Below are positions 1 to 6,843 of a stretch of 12,617 nucleotides of DNA, piece after piece; the stretch's first letter is position 1; the number at the start of each line of letters is the position of its first letter. The stretch covers positions 1 through 12,617 of the forward strand of contig JAFRZC010000087.1 in NCBI GenBank assembly GCA_017442765.1, written 5' to 3'. The position numbers were made by a program, and so were the translations under genes. The notes beneath the pieces were generated by a model, which was given only the letters and a program-made list of their open reading frames with translations, did no database searches and had not been told where the DNA came from. Source of the stretch: Prevotella sp. Its GTDB lineage: Bacteria > Bacteroidota > Bacteroidia > Bacteroidales > Bacteroidaceae.

Positions 1-1461
1 CCGCTCGGTGTCGATGGTATCCACGGCCAGACCGTCGTTATTGAGCGGCACGGTCAGTGTGACTTCCTGCCCGTCGTTCATGGTAAAATATCCGCCCGAC
101 TTCATATAGAACGCGCCTTCCGTCCCAGTCTCGGTGCTGACTCCGAAGTCGAAGTCAAGCCGTCGGTCGCGCTGGTTGGGATAGAGCCGCGACGGGTCGT
201 AGTAATAGCCCGAGGTGATTTTGTTGCGGTGATACCACTTGCCGGAAGCCAGCGAGTGCATGTAGCCGTTGCGCATATACATGTGACGGGTGCGGTTGCC
301 ACCCCACGCATTCCAGTTCTCAAGGAACGAGTGCCAGCCATCAAAATAATTGCTGATACCGCTCTTGCGCAGTGTGGCGATGTAGTTCCACGCATCGTGG
401 TTGTCTTGTTTCCACCATGCCGTGACGAGGGTGTTGTGGTAGATGATGGTCTCTGGGTTACCGCTGCTGTTGGTAATATCCACCTCTACATCCTCAGGAC
501 GAGCCGTGATCAGCATCTGCACCCAGTGACCTGGCTCCCAGTAGTGGCCGTCTTTTAGGAATGCCTGCACACCTGTTCCCTCACCACCGAAACGGCTGAT
601 CCAAACATCAGTGCCATTATATGACCCATAGTCGAGTGCGCCCGACTTCAGGTAGTCTGGCAGGTAAGGGTCTTCGTCGGTATTGCCGTTGTCCCACATG
701 GAGAAGAGCACATTGTGTTGCAGGTTCTGCCAGGTGTCGCTACCGTTGATGGCCGACTGTATGCCCATGTATCCCCCCAGAAGGTTCATGGTGGAGTAGT
801 AGGTGCTGAGCACATCCTTGTCGGCAGGTACGAACACCTCAACGTAGCACATGTCGTAGCTCTCTGCCGATGGCGCATACGGGTCAGTGCTCTGCCATCC
901 GTTCAGGTAAGTGGCCAGCGAGCTGTAAATGCGCGGGGTGGTAACGATATTGGCGGACTCGCGCTGGAACAACAGATAGCGTATGCCCTTAACATAGTTA
1001 CGGATATCATCTACAGAAAGGTCTATTTTATACCAACCGTCATGGTCAAAGTTATAGTCAGACATCAGCTCAACGCGCTGCAGGGCTCCACTCTTCGAAG
1101 CAGCGACATTGCGCTGTTGCAATACACTACCCGTCTGCGCGTCGCTGAGCGTGAAAGCGATAGTAGCCGTCTTTCCCGACTTCGTGCTGAGTACGATGTC
1201 GCAGCGCGCATGACCCGCCGGTATGTGCACATAATAGAGCAGGTGCGTGTTGCCATACGCTATAGAGTAGTATGCAAGTGTGTCACGCTGCACCACATTT
1301 TCAAAACTCTTCAAATCCCAGGCAGACGTGGTAGGATGACCGTCGGTCTCCTGCATACAATTCCTACCCCAGATGGTATCGGTCTGAGCATTGTACGTCT
1401 GTGCCGTCAAACTAACGGCAGTAAACAAACCGACTGCCGCCAAAAAAACTATTCTCTTCAT
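1..1461 (-). CDS. Secreted DUF5077/DUF3472 domain protein, C-terminus off window
   Basis: The frame is open without a stop from the ATG at 1461 to the window edge (487 codons), so the C-terminus is missing. Residues 1-20 are a signal peptide (MKRIVFLAAVGLFTAVSLTA) with likely cleavage before QTY. Residues about 30-165 look like the DUF5077 N-terminal beta domain. Residues about 222-415 match DUF3472 as I know it: YYSTMNLLGGYMGIQ at 221-235, a VLFSMWDNGN segment at 251-260, RFGGEGTGVQ at 290-299, then a W-rich ENWNAW and a GKW near 408. A further beta-like segment starts around 435. The family is found in secreted Bacteroidetes proteins, often with carbohydrate-related genes; its biochemical function is unknown to me. 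A well-formed promoter lies upstream, so it is probably transcribed alone. Domain assignment is from memory of family motifs. The start is firm because the signal peptide begins there. Confidence 0.85.
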   Translation of the reverse strand, partial: MKRIVFLAAVGLFTAVSLTAQTYNAQTDTIWGRNCMQETDGHPTTSAWDLKSFENVVQRDTLAYYSIAYGNTHLLYYVHIPAGHARCDIVLSTKSGKTATIAFTLSDAQTGSVLQQRNVAASKSGALQRVELMSDYNFDHDGWYKIDLSVDDIRNYVKGIRYLLFQRESANIVTTPRIYSSLATYLNGWQSTDPYAPSAESYDMCYVEVFVPADKDVLSTYYSTMNLLGGYMGIQSAINGSDTWQNLQHNVLFSMWDNGNTDEDPYLPDYLKSGALDYGSYNGTDVWISRFGGEGTGVQAFLKDGHYWEPGHWVQMLITARPEDVEVDITNSSGNPETIIYHNTLVTAWWKQDNHDAWNYIATLRKSGISNYFDGWHSFLENWNAWGGNRTRHMYMRNGYMHSLASGKWYHRNKITSGYYYDPSRLYPNQRDRRLDFDFGVSTETGTEGAFYMKSGGYFTMNDGQEVTLTVPLNNDGLAVDTIDTER

Positions 1462-1527
1462 GGTAGAAACATTTAAAATAAAAGTTACGCTTTCATCGCG
1501 CTTCACAAGGTTTGAATAATTACCATG

Positions 1528-1558
1528 CAAATTTAAGGAATAAACATGAAATCTCAAA
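1528..1558 (-). promoter_or_regulatory. Bacteroidetes-type promoter for the DUF3472 gene
   Basis: On the minus strand TTTG (1558-1555) is followed by exactly 19 bases and then TAAATTTG (1535-1528), a full match to the Bacteroidetes primary-sigma consensus of a -33 TTTG and a -7 TAnnTTTG. Transcription would start about 5 bases below 1528, giving a leader of roughly 60 bases before the ATG at 1461. Activity is inferred from the motif only. Confidence 0.75.
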
Positions 1559-1640
1559 GACATTTACACTTATTTTACACAATATTAACAATTCGGGATA
1601 GTAAAGCAGCCTACAAAAAGATGAAACGCAAGCTTTCAAC

Positions 1641-1705
1641 AAAAATTTTCACGAGAATTTATGCTGAAAGACCGTCTTTCGCGTAAAATTCTCGTGAAAA
1701 TTTTT
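1641..1705 (-). terminator. Long AT-rich inverted repeat after dapA
   Basis: Two 32-base arms, 1641-1672 and 1674-1705, are inverted copies of each other. The outer 20 bases (aaaaattttcacgagaattt) pair perfectly, as do the inner seven (gaaagac/gtctttc), with a short mismatched stretch between them. The arms almost touch, so the RNA would form one long stem with a tiny loop. It begins 9 bases past the dapA stop, and on the minus strand the 3' arm ends in a run of T, so it probably terminates dapA transcription before the DUF3472 gene. Low GC makes efficiency uncertain; it could also be a dispersed repeat. Confidence 0.65.
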
Positions 1706-1714
1706 ATTGGAACA

Positions 1715-2602
1715 TCATCCTTGAAGTTCGTGTAAGATGTCGGCAATCTTCTTAGAAGTTGTAACTCGCGTGGGAACAAGCGGCAGGCGCAGCTCGTTCT
1801 CAATGAATCCCATCTCATGGAGCAAAGCTTTCACACCAGCTGGATTCCCATCGACAAAGAGAAGCGAATAAAGCTCGGTGAAACGATGGTGAATTTTACG
1901 TGCGGGCTCGTACTCTCCCTTGAATTCCAAGCGAATCATGCGTGAGACCTCCTTCGGCAAAGCATTGCCAATGACGGAGATAGCTCCTGCGGCTCCCGAG
2001 GCAACCATGGAGAAAGTAAGCGCATCGTCACCTGAGAGGACATCGAAGCGGTCGGGCTTCTGCTTGATGATTTCATCCACCTGCTCCAACGAGCCTGCAG
2101 CCTCCTTTATGGCAACGATATTCTCGCAGTCTCCGGCAAGCCGTATCGTAGTGGATGATTTCAGGTTGACTCCTGTGCGTCCAGGCACGTTATAGAGCAC
2201 TACCGGCACAGGGGATGCTTCGGCAATAGCGCGGAAATGTTGGTAAAGACCTTCCTGCGAAGGTTTGTTATAATAAGGACAGACACTGAGGATGCCATCA
2301 ATTCCACTGAGGTCGGCTGTATGCAGGTCGTTGACAACGGCTTTGGTATTATTTCCACCAAGGCCAATGAGAATAGGAACCTTTCCGCCAGCCAGCTCTA
2401 CAACGGTTTGCTTAATCTGTCGTTTTTCATCCACAGTGAGGCATGGGGTCTCGCTGGTAGTGGCATGGATACACAGAAAGTCGGCTCCATTCTGCAGCTG
2501 ATATTCGATGAGTCGCTTGAGCGACGGATAATCCACCTCACCGTTACAGGTGAAGGGGGTCACAAGGGCAATGCCCAGTCCTTTGAAAATATTTTGTGCC
2601 AT
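1715..2602 (-). CDS. dapA: 4-hydroxy-tetrahydrodipicolinate synthase
   Basis: This cytoplasmic enzyme condenses pyruvate with aspartate semialdehyde, the first committed step to lysine and diaminopimelate for peptidoglycan. The product is 295 residues, normal for the family. Visible motifs: GIALVTPF at 10-17, the pyruvate-site TTSETP at 48-53 (a variant of the usual GTTGES), PYYNKPSQEGLY at 109-120, VLYNVPGRTG at 135-144 holding the catalytic Tyr137 and the arginine that binds the substrate carboxylate, and IKEAAG at 165-170 with Schiff-base Lys166. The in-frame ATG at 2641 was rejected: it lies upstream of the promoter, and family homology starts at MAQNIFKGLG, encoded from 2602. The gene follows truA at 108 bases but has its own promoter and is flanked by hairpins on both sides, so it is probably a single-gene unit. 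Confidence 0.95.
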   Translation of the reverse strand: MAQNIFKGLGIALVTPFTCNGEVDYPSLKRLIEYQLQNGADFLCIHATTSETPCLTVDEKRQIKQTVVELAGGKVPILIGLGGNNTKAVVNDLHTADLSGIDGILSVCPYYNKPSQEGLYQHFRAIAEASPVPVVLYNVPGRTGVNLKSSTTIRLAGDCENIVAIKEAAGSLEQVDEIIKQKPDRFDVLSGDDALTFSMVASGAAGAISVIGNALPKEVSRMIRLEFKGEYEPARKIHHRFTELYSLLFVDGNPAGVKALLHEMGFIENELRLPLVPTRVTTSKKIADILHELQG

Positions 2603-2611
2603 AACTGTGTG

Positions 2612-2642
2612 CAAAGTTACGATTAAATGAGCAGAATGCAAA
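2612..2642 (-). promoter_or_regulatory. dapA promoter, very close to the start codon
   Basis: On the minus strand TTTG (2642-2639), a 19-base spacer and TAACTTTG (2619-2612) match the Bacteroidetes -33/-7 consensus in full. The -7 box ends only 9 bases before the dapA ATG at 2602, so the transcript would have a leader of about five bases or fewer. The -33 element is inside one arm of the 2633-2670 hairpin. Confidence 0.75.
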
Positions 2643-2670
2643 AGAAAACCTCTTTTTTCTTTTGCATTCT
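2633..2670 (-). terminator. Strong hairpin between truA and dapA
   Basis: Perfect 16-base arms (agaatgcaaaagaaaa at 2633-2648 and its complement at 2655-2670) enclose a 6-base loop. It sits about 40 bases after the truA stop. No clean T-run follows on the minus strand, so it may be a structured, weakly intrinsic terminator. A second, smaller hairpin (gtaactt/aagttac, 2680-2698) stands between it and the truA stop. Confidence 0.6.
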
Positions 2671-2710
2671 CGAATGAAAGTAACTTATTTAAAGTTACGG
2701 AAATTTTTCC

Positions 2711-3442
2711 TTAATATTCCACTTTCATAAGAAAAAGTGCATGTGCGGGCATGCTTTCTCCTGCTGCCGTTCGCTCTTTCTGTGCTACGATTCGATTAAA
2801 GTCCAGCGGTGTGATGCGCCCGCGCCCCACATCGATAAGGGTTCCCACGACAGCCCGTACCATGTTGCGCAGAAAGCGGTTGGCAGTAATGACAAAATGC
2901 CACTCTGTGGGGCTGTCCTGCACCCATCGGGCTTCGGTGACATGGCAAAGGGTTGTCCGTACATCAGTATGGCTTTTGCAAAATGCGCAGAAATCGCTGA
3001 CGGAAAGCAGAAGGGTCGCGGCCTCGTTCATCAGTTGGAAGTTCAGGGCATAGCCTATCTGGCAGGAGCAATGGCGAAGAAAAGGATTTTTACGGGTATG
3101 TATATAATAATAATAGGTACGCGAACGGGCACTGAAACGGGCATGCATTTCGCCGTTTACGGGTTCTATCTTGCTGACGGAAATGTCGGCGGGCAGAATG
3201 CGGTTAAGCCGATAGGAAAGCTGGTCGGCATCAAGGTCCGCATGGAAATCGAAGTGCGCCACCATTTGCCGGGCATGAACTCCAGCATCGGTACGCCCCG
3301 CCCCCACCACCTCGACGGGCTGGCGCAAAATAGTGCTCATGGCTTGCTGCAACACTTCTTGCACAGAACATGCTGAGGGCTGTATCTGCCACCCGTGATA
3401 ATTTGTTCCGTCGAAAGAGAGCGTGATGAAATAGCGTTGCAT
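2711..3442 (-). CDS. truA: tRNA pseudouridine(38-40) synthase
   Basis: TruA isomerises uridines 38, 39 and 40 in the anticodon arm of many tRNAs. The 243-residue product has the N-terminal RYFITLSFDGTNYHGWQIQP pattern typical of TruA and the catalytic motif GAGRTDAGVHA at 47-57, with Asp52 as the nucleophile. FLRNMVRAVVGTLIDVG near the C-terminus is the other conserved family block. The frame extends upstream to an ATG at 3520, but those 26 extra residues overlap the preceding gene and have no family character; starting at 3442 leaves a 10-base gap after that gene's stop. It is the last gene of the sigma-factor cluster, probably sharing its transcript although its function is unrelated. Confidence 0.95.
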   Translation of the reverse strand: MQRYFITLSFDGTNYHGWQIQPSACSVQEVLQQAMSTILRQPVEVVGAGRTDAGVHARQMVAHFDFHADLDADQLSYRLNRILPADISVSKIEPVNGEMHARFSARSRTYYYYIHTRKNPFLRHCSCQIGYALNFQLMNEAATLLLSVSDFCAFCKSHTDVRTTLCHVTEARWVQDSPTEWHFVITANRFLRNMVRAVVGTLIDVGRGRITPLDFNRIVAQKERTAAGESMPAHALFLMKVEY

Positions 3443-3452
3443 GGCTGCACTT

Positions 3453-3872
3453 TCAATGGTCACGACGGTCAGCCCGCCGGAATGCCTGACGATGGAACTT
3501 GTCTTCGGCGCGGATAACACGAAGGACTTTACCTGCCGGCAGCACTTTGAGGAATTTGTTGTGATAGGTACGCTGGAGCTCTTTCACCTCAACATCGATG
3601 TTATCGTGTTGCCGGATAGCTTCGGCGCAGATCTTGTCGTTCGACATGTCAAGATGCTTGTTCTTCCAACCTGCCGACATGATGGCAATCTGTTTCTTGC
3701 GCATTTCGCGATAGAGCGGGAAGAATCGGGCTGACTCCTGCGGAGTGAGACCGGCTTCTGTCGCGACAAATTGTTCAAGATCAGCCTCAAACTTGGCGGG
3801 ATTGAAGTTTTTTTGCTGAGCGTTAGCTGCAAGATTGCAAGCTAACAAAACGATGATGGCAAATTGTTTCAT
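3453..3872 (-). CDS. Spy/CpxP-like periplasmic protein
   Basis: A 139-residue exported protein. Residues 1-18 form a signal peptide ending ANA, with QQKNF as the likely mature start. The mature part is predicted helical and charged. It has an LTPQESARFFPLYREMRKKQ segment resembling the LTxxQ region of Spy/CpxP/ZraP-type periplasmic chaperones and sensors, and a C-terminal VLPAGKVLRVIRAEDKFHRQ helix seen in Bacteroidetes members. I see only one LTxxQ-like motif. It lies 12 bases below the putative anti-sigma gene and 10 bases above truA, so it is likely part of the sigma-factor operon. Inferred role: an envelope-stress effector, or a component that senses misfolded protein. The similarity is by motif and context only; substrate and metal binding are unknown. 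Confidence 0.65.
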   Translation of the reverse strand: MKQFAIIVLLACNLAANAQQKNFNPAKFEADLEQFVATEAGLTPQESARFFPLYREMRKKQIAIMSAGWKNKHLDMSNDKICAEAIRQHDNIDVEVKELQRTYHNKFLKVLPAGKVLRVIRAEDKFHRQAFRRADRRDH

Positions 3873-3884
3873 AGATTTCTCTTC

Positions 3885-4289
3885 TCAATAGCCTGAGACG
3901 TATGCGTAAATATCTTCATTATCCAACAAGGCGTAGTCAGCGTCGAAATCCATTTCACTGCCTTCTGACGACTGACTGTAAACCTGGGCATGAACGGGCT
4001 GATGCTCGTCTTTCTGCGGAACATTCAGGAAAAAGTTTAGCGCGAAGATTCCGACTATGAGACAGGATGCAGCCACCATGGCGGAACGAAAACGCTTCCA
4101 GAAGGAAGGCTTCATAACGACAACATCGGCGGTGCCACTCTCTTGCCGGGACAGCTGGCTGATGATTTGGTCGGCCACATGGTCGAAATACCCTTCAGGC
4201 ACGTGAAAAGGATTCGCACAGCCAAACTGTTGGCGAAGCTGCTGCTCGGCTCGTAAGGTGTCTGTCTCTATAACCTTTTCTCTTTCCAT
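3885..4289 (-). CDS. Probable anti-sigma factor, single-pass membrane protein
   Basis: A 134-residue protein encoded 43 bases after an ECF sigma factor. The N-terminal 65 residues are charged and presumably cytoplasmic, and include NPFHVPEGYFDHVADQI, a pattern I associate with small membrane proteins next to ECF sigma genes in Bacteroidetes. One transmembrane helix spans about residues 69-88 (flanked by KRFRSAM and ending NFFLNV). The remaining 45 or so residues are acidic and end DNEDIYAYVSGY, presumably periplasmic. There is no recognisable zinc-binding HxxxCxxC anti-sigma motif, so sigma binding is inferred from gene order and topology. It could instead be a membrane partner of the Spy-like protein. 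Confidence 0.6.
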   Translation of the reverse strand: MEREKVIETDTLRAEQQLRQQFGCANPFHVPEGYFDHVADQIISQLSRQESGTADVVVMKPSFWKRFRSAMVAASCLIVGIFALNFFLNVPQKDEHQPVHAQVYSQSSEGSEMDFDADYALLDNEDIYAYVSGY

Positions 4290-4332
4290 TGTTACGTTGT
4301 TTATTCGTTTGACGTTAAACTTTGTAAAAGGT

Positions 4333-4878
4333 TTAATCGTTGTGGTTAAAATAATCGGTAATTTTTTTTACGGCAAAATGATAGCTGGCTTTCAACGCAC
4401 CCTCGCTGGTGTTAAGTATGCGGCTCATCTCGGAATACTTCATCTCATCAAAATAGCGCAGGGTGAAGACTGTGCGCTGCACGTCGGGCAGCTGGGCAAT
4501 GGCCTCTTGCAGCAAGGCCTGCGTGCGATCGCCGTCGAAATATTCATCGGCCATCAGCTTGTTGGCAAGCGACATGTCCTCGTCGGCACTGACGGCCTGA
4601 TGAGTTTTCTGCTTACGTATAAAGTCGAGCGACTCATTGATGGCGATTCGGTAGAGCCAGGTCGAGAGCTTCGACTTGTTCTGAAACTCGCCAAGGTTGC
4701 TCCAAGCCTTGATGAACACGTTTTGCAGTATGTCGTTGGCGTCTTCATGAGTGAGGACGATATGGCGAATCTTCCAATAGAGCGGTTCGCTGTATCGGCG
4801 CACTACTGCCTCAAAAGCCTTTCCTGCTGTTTTGGGGTCTGACAGCTGGGCAATAGTGATTTTCTCTTCGTTGTTCAT
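4333..4878 (-). CDS. ECF-type RNA polymerase sigma factor
   Basis: This 181-residue protein has only the two domains of an extracytoplasmic-function sigma factor. Region 2 lies at about residues 20-90, with DANDILQNVFIKAWSNL for core binding and LSTWLYRIAINESLDFIRKQ for -10 recognition. Region 4 lies at about 120-175, with LPDVQRTVFTLRYFDEMKYS followed by a helix-turn-helix ending KASYHFAVKKI. It directs RNA polymerase to a dedicated promoter set, probably envelope-stress genes given its neighbours. It is the first gene of a four-gene minus-strand run (sigma, membrane protein, Spy-like protein, truA). I found no full TAnnTTTG promoter upstream; TATCTCTG at 4893-4886 is a near match without a -33 TTG, so autoregulation from a different promoter type is possible. 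Confidence 0.93.
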   Translation of the reverse strand: MNNEEKITIAQLSDPKTAGKAFEAVVRRYSEPLYWKIRHIVLTHEDANDILQNVFIKAWSNLGEFQNKSKLSTWLYRIAINESLDFIRKQKTHQAVSADEDMSLANKLMADEYFDGDRTQALLQEAIAQLPDVQRTVFTLRYFDEMKYSEMSRILNTSEGALKASYHFAVKKITDYFNHND

Positions 4879-4905
4879 GAAAGCGAGTCCAGAGATACAT
4901 AAACA

Positions 4906-4947
4906 ATGAATGAAGAACCTTCTTTGTCAACAAGATTCTTCATTCAT
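4906..4947 (-). terminator. Hairpin between the mini secreted protein and the sigma gene
   Basis: Perfect 12-base arms (atgaatgaagaa at 4906-4917, ttcttcattcat at 4936-4947) enclose an 18-base loop. It lies about 20 bases past the stop of the 102-residue secreted protein and 28 bases before the sigma-factor start. Most likely a terminator separating the two units; it could also be a leader structure of the sigma transcript. Confidence 0.5.
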
Positions 4948-4966
4948 GATATTCATTCTCATTCAG

Positions 4967-5275
4967 TTATCGAATGGATATTTTACGTACAGTCTTGCCG
5001 ACCTTGATAATGTAGCATCCCTTTGGCAGGTTCAGCTCATAGCGTTTGTCGGCACCATCCACCTTGAAGCTCATCACACGGACTCCCGCCACATTGTAGA
5101 TATGCAATTCCTGACCACTGGCACCGGCCACACGAAGTGTAGAACCGCTGACGGAGATGGTAACATTCTGAAAATCGTTATCCACCACTTCAATGGCAGT
5201 GCTGGTTTCAGCCATGGTGGGCAACACACCAGCAAACATTGCTAAAAACGATATAATGAGTAATTTCTTTGTCAT
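4967..5275 (-). CDS. Mini secreted protein made of a sorting-type C-terminal domain
   Basis: The product has 102 residues. Residues 1-22 are a signal peptide (MTKKLLIISFLAMFAGVLPT then MA) with likely cleavage before ETS. A short linker leads to a beta-rich domain at about 41-102 with the layout of a type IX secretion type A C-terminal domain: LRVAG, then LHIYNVAGVRV, then LPKGCYIIKVG, ending KISIR. In that system the domain is normally the C-terminal tail of a much larger cargo; here nearly nothing precedes it. Whether it is exported by T9SS or is simply a small periplasmic beta domain of related fold cannot be told. A candidate -7 box lies at 5296-5303, and hairpins or spacers isolate it from both neighbours, so it is probably transcribed alone. 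Confidence 0.7.
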   Translation of the reverse strand: MTKKLLIISFLAMFAGVLPTMAETSTAIEVVDNDFQNVTISVSGSTLRVAGASGQELHIYNVAGVRVMSFKVDGADKRYELNLPKGCYIIKVGKTVRKISIR

Positions 5276-5295
5276 AAGCGATATATTTTACCTTG

Positions 5296-5303
5296 CAAAG
5301 ATA
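5296..5303 (-). promoter_or_regulatory. Candidate -7 box for the mini secreted protein
   Basis: The minus strand reads TATCTTTG, a full TAnnTTTG match, 20 bases above the ATG at 5275. No TTG is present at the right distance; that area is filled by the heptamer repeats at 5312-5339. Only the -7 half is supported. Confidence 0.5.
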
Positions 5304-5311
5304 ATAAAAAA

Positions 5312-5339
5312 GGATGAAAGATGAAGGATGAAGGATGAA
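5312..5339. repeat. Four tandem heptamers (ggatgaa)
   Basis: The plus strand reads ggatgaa, agatgaa, ggatgaa, ggatgaa in immediate succession: four 7-base units with one mismatch. They lie between rnz and the mini secreted protein, directly upstream of its candidate -7 box. Confidence 0.85.
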
Positions 5340-5366
5340 TAATGGGCGATATTTAACACAGTTTAA

Positions 5367-6281
5367 CTATAATTCCACCATTAAGCTCTCATAACTGAGG
5401 ATTGTATTTGGGAAAACAGCCTTAGCCTCGTCGAGCAGCACCTGCTCGTTTTCATATCTCGCGCTATAGTGTCCCAGCATGAGCTTGCCCACTGCGGCAT
5501 CCCTTGCCACCTGCGCCGCCTCTGCCGCCGTGCTATGGAAGTAACGCGCGGCCAGCTCAGCGCGGTCTGCTCCGTAGGTAGCCTCATGATACAACAAATC
5601 GACTCCTTTTACCAGCTCATGCAATGCGGGCATGTAGCGCGTGTCGCTGCAATAGGCATACGAGACAGGGGGCTCTGCCGGACGGGTCAGCCGCTCGTGG
5701 GGCACCACCGTTCCGTCAGGAAGCTCCCAGCCGGCACCGGCTTTAATGTTGTTGATTTGAGATACGGGAATATGATAGAAGTCAATCATCTCGCGCCGAA
5801 TATGCGGCAATCGCGGTTTCTCGCGGAAGAGATAGCCGCAGCAGGCGACGCGATGATCAAGCGGCAGAGCCTCTACTGTCAGACTATGGTCTTCATAGAC
5901 GACACTATGCCGCGTCGTTTCTACGGCATGGAAGATAACCTCGTAGCCGATGTCGTGGAGAAACATTGAGAGCTGGGCCGCCAGCATTGTCTCCAAAGGA
6001 GCCGGGGCATAGACATGGAGCGGAGCGGTGCGTCCGAGCAGCGCAAAAGACGAAATCATGCCAATCAGCCCAAAGCAATGGTCGCCGTGCAGATGAGAAA
6101 TAAATACGCACGAAATCTGCGCGAAGCTAATGTGCGAGCGGCGCAGTTGTATCTGTGCCCCCTCTCCGCAATCGACCATGAAGAGTTTATTGCGCACCTC
6201 TACCACTTGAATCGTGGGAAAATGCCGCATGGTGGGAAGTGCGCTGCCACATCCCAGAATATGGACCTTGAACTGGCTCAT
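5367..6281 (-). CDS. rnz: Ribonuclease Z (tRNA 3' endonuclease)
   Basis: tRNase Z cleaves precursor tRNAs after the discriminator base using two metal ions in a metallo-beta-lactamase fold. The 304-residue product fits the short bacterial form. Visible motifs: the N-terminal LGCGSALPT, the hallmark zinc-binding HLHGDH at 63-68, a SSFALLGRTAPLHVYAP stretch typical of the family, a PLDHRV histidine near 142, SDTRYMP with a metal-binding aspartate near 210, LYHEATYG, and C-terminal LGHYSARY with the last histidine. The gene starts 7 bases after the lipoprotein stop and ends the mazG-lipoprotein-rnz run. No strong terminator follows; the next 90 bases are AT-rich. Confidence 0.95.
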   Translation of the reverse strand: MSQFKVHILGCGSALPTMRHFPTIQVVEVRNKLFMVDCGEGAQIQLRRSHISFAQISCVFISHLHGDHCFGLIGMISSFALLGRTAPLHVYAPAPLETMLAAQLSMFLHDIGYEVIFHAVETTRHSVVYEDHSLTVEALPLDHRVACCGYLFREKPRLPHIRREMIDFYHIPVSQINNIKAGAGWELPDGTVVPHERLTRPAEPPVSYAYCSDTRYMPALHELVKGVDLLYHEATYGADRAELAARYFHSTAAEAAQVARDAAVGKLMLGHYSARYENEQVLLDEAKAVFPNTILSYESLMVEL

Positions 6282-6288
6282 TGCCCTG

Positions 6289-6843
6289 CTACTTTTGTCG
6301 TTTATATTGGAAAATGCCTTTGTCGCTCTCTAACCACAGCGAGTCGGGACCAAGTGCGACAACGCCGAAGGTGTCGGTGTTCAAGATGAGCTGCCCGTTG
6401 TAAATCTTCCATTTGGTGTAGGGTTTGCTCTCTGCCGGGACATTCGACTCCACGACGCCGCCCTCCTTTATCTCGAAACTCTTGGCAATGTCGCTCCACT
6501 TTCCTTGTAGCGAATTCAGATTTACGGCATGTTGGGCAACATTCTCGCCGTCGGCCTTGTATCCGATAATGGCCATGCGGTCACCCTCGAAGCATCCGCC
6601 CTTCACCATAGAGTCTTTATCCTCCACATAGTATTCAACGGTGTCGCCGTTGTCGGTCAGCAATACCATCATCGACATGCCTCCTTCGAGATAGCGTCCA
6701 TAGACGGTGGAGTCGGCGCCGTCGTCCATCTCCAGATTTCCGCTCAGCGTGGGTTGTTCGTTTTTGGGTTTCTTGTCGTCGCAGGCCACGATGACAAACG
6801 CCAACAAGAGCGTAGCCCATAAAAGATTAAATGCTTTTTTCAT
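6289..6843 (-). CDS. Lipoprotein with a possible lipocalin-like beta domain
   Basis: A 184-residue protein whose signal peptide ends in a lipobox (AFVIVAC, Cys21), followed by the charged DDKKPKNEQP expected of a mature lipoprotein. The rest is beta-rich: YGRYLEGGMSMMVLLTDNGD, a VNLNSLQGKWSDIAKS segment near 108-123 reminiscent of the LxGxW signature of lipocalin-like domains, and a C-terminal YNGQLILNTDTFGVVALGPD run. I do not recognise a specific family. Its ATG overlaps the mazG stop in a TAATG junction, and it ends 7 bases before rnz, so it is translated from the same message as mazG and probably coupled to it. Confidence 0.75.
   Translation of the reverse strand: MKKAFNLLWATLLLAFVIVACDDKKPKNEQPTLSGNLEMDDGADSTVYGRYLEGGMSMMVLLTDNGDTVEYYVEDKDSMVKGGCFEGDRMAIIGYKADGENVAQHAVNLNSLQGKWSDIAKSFEIKEGGVVESNVPAESKPYTKWKIYNGQLILNTDTFGVVALGPDSLWLESDKGIFQYKRQK

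Noticed and set aside
715..1476. 253-residue plus-strand open frame
   Set aside because: It lies antisense to the DUF5077/DUF3472 gene, which has a signal peptide, family motifs and a promoter; the plus-strand product has no recognisable domain.
2603..2641. Upstream ATG for dapA
   Set aside because: It lies inside the promoter and hairpin, so it would not be on the transcript; homology starts at 2602.
3443..3520. Upstream ATG for truA adding 26 residues
   Set aside because: It would overlap the Spy-like gene by 68 bases and the extra residues lack TruA character; MQRYFITLSFDGT is the normal family start.
4886..4893. TATCTCTG as a promoter -7 box for the sigma operon
   Set aside because: One mismatch to TAnnTTTG and no TTG at the right distance; too weak to list as a feature.
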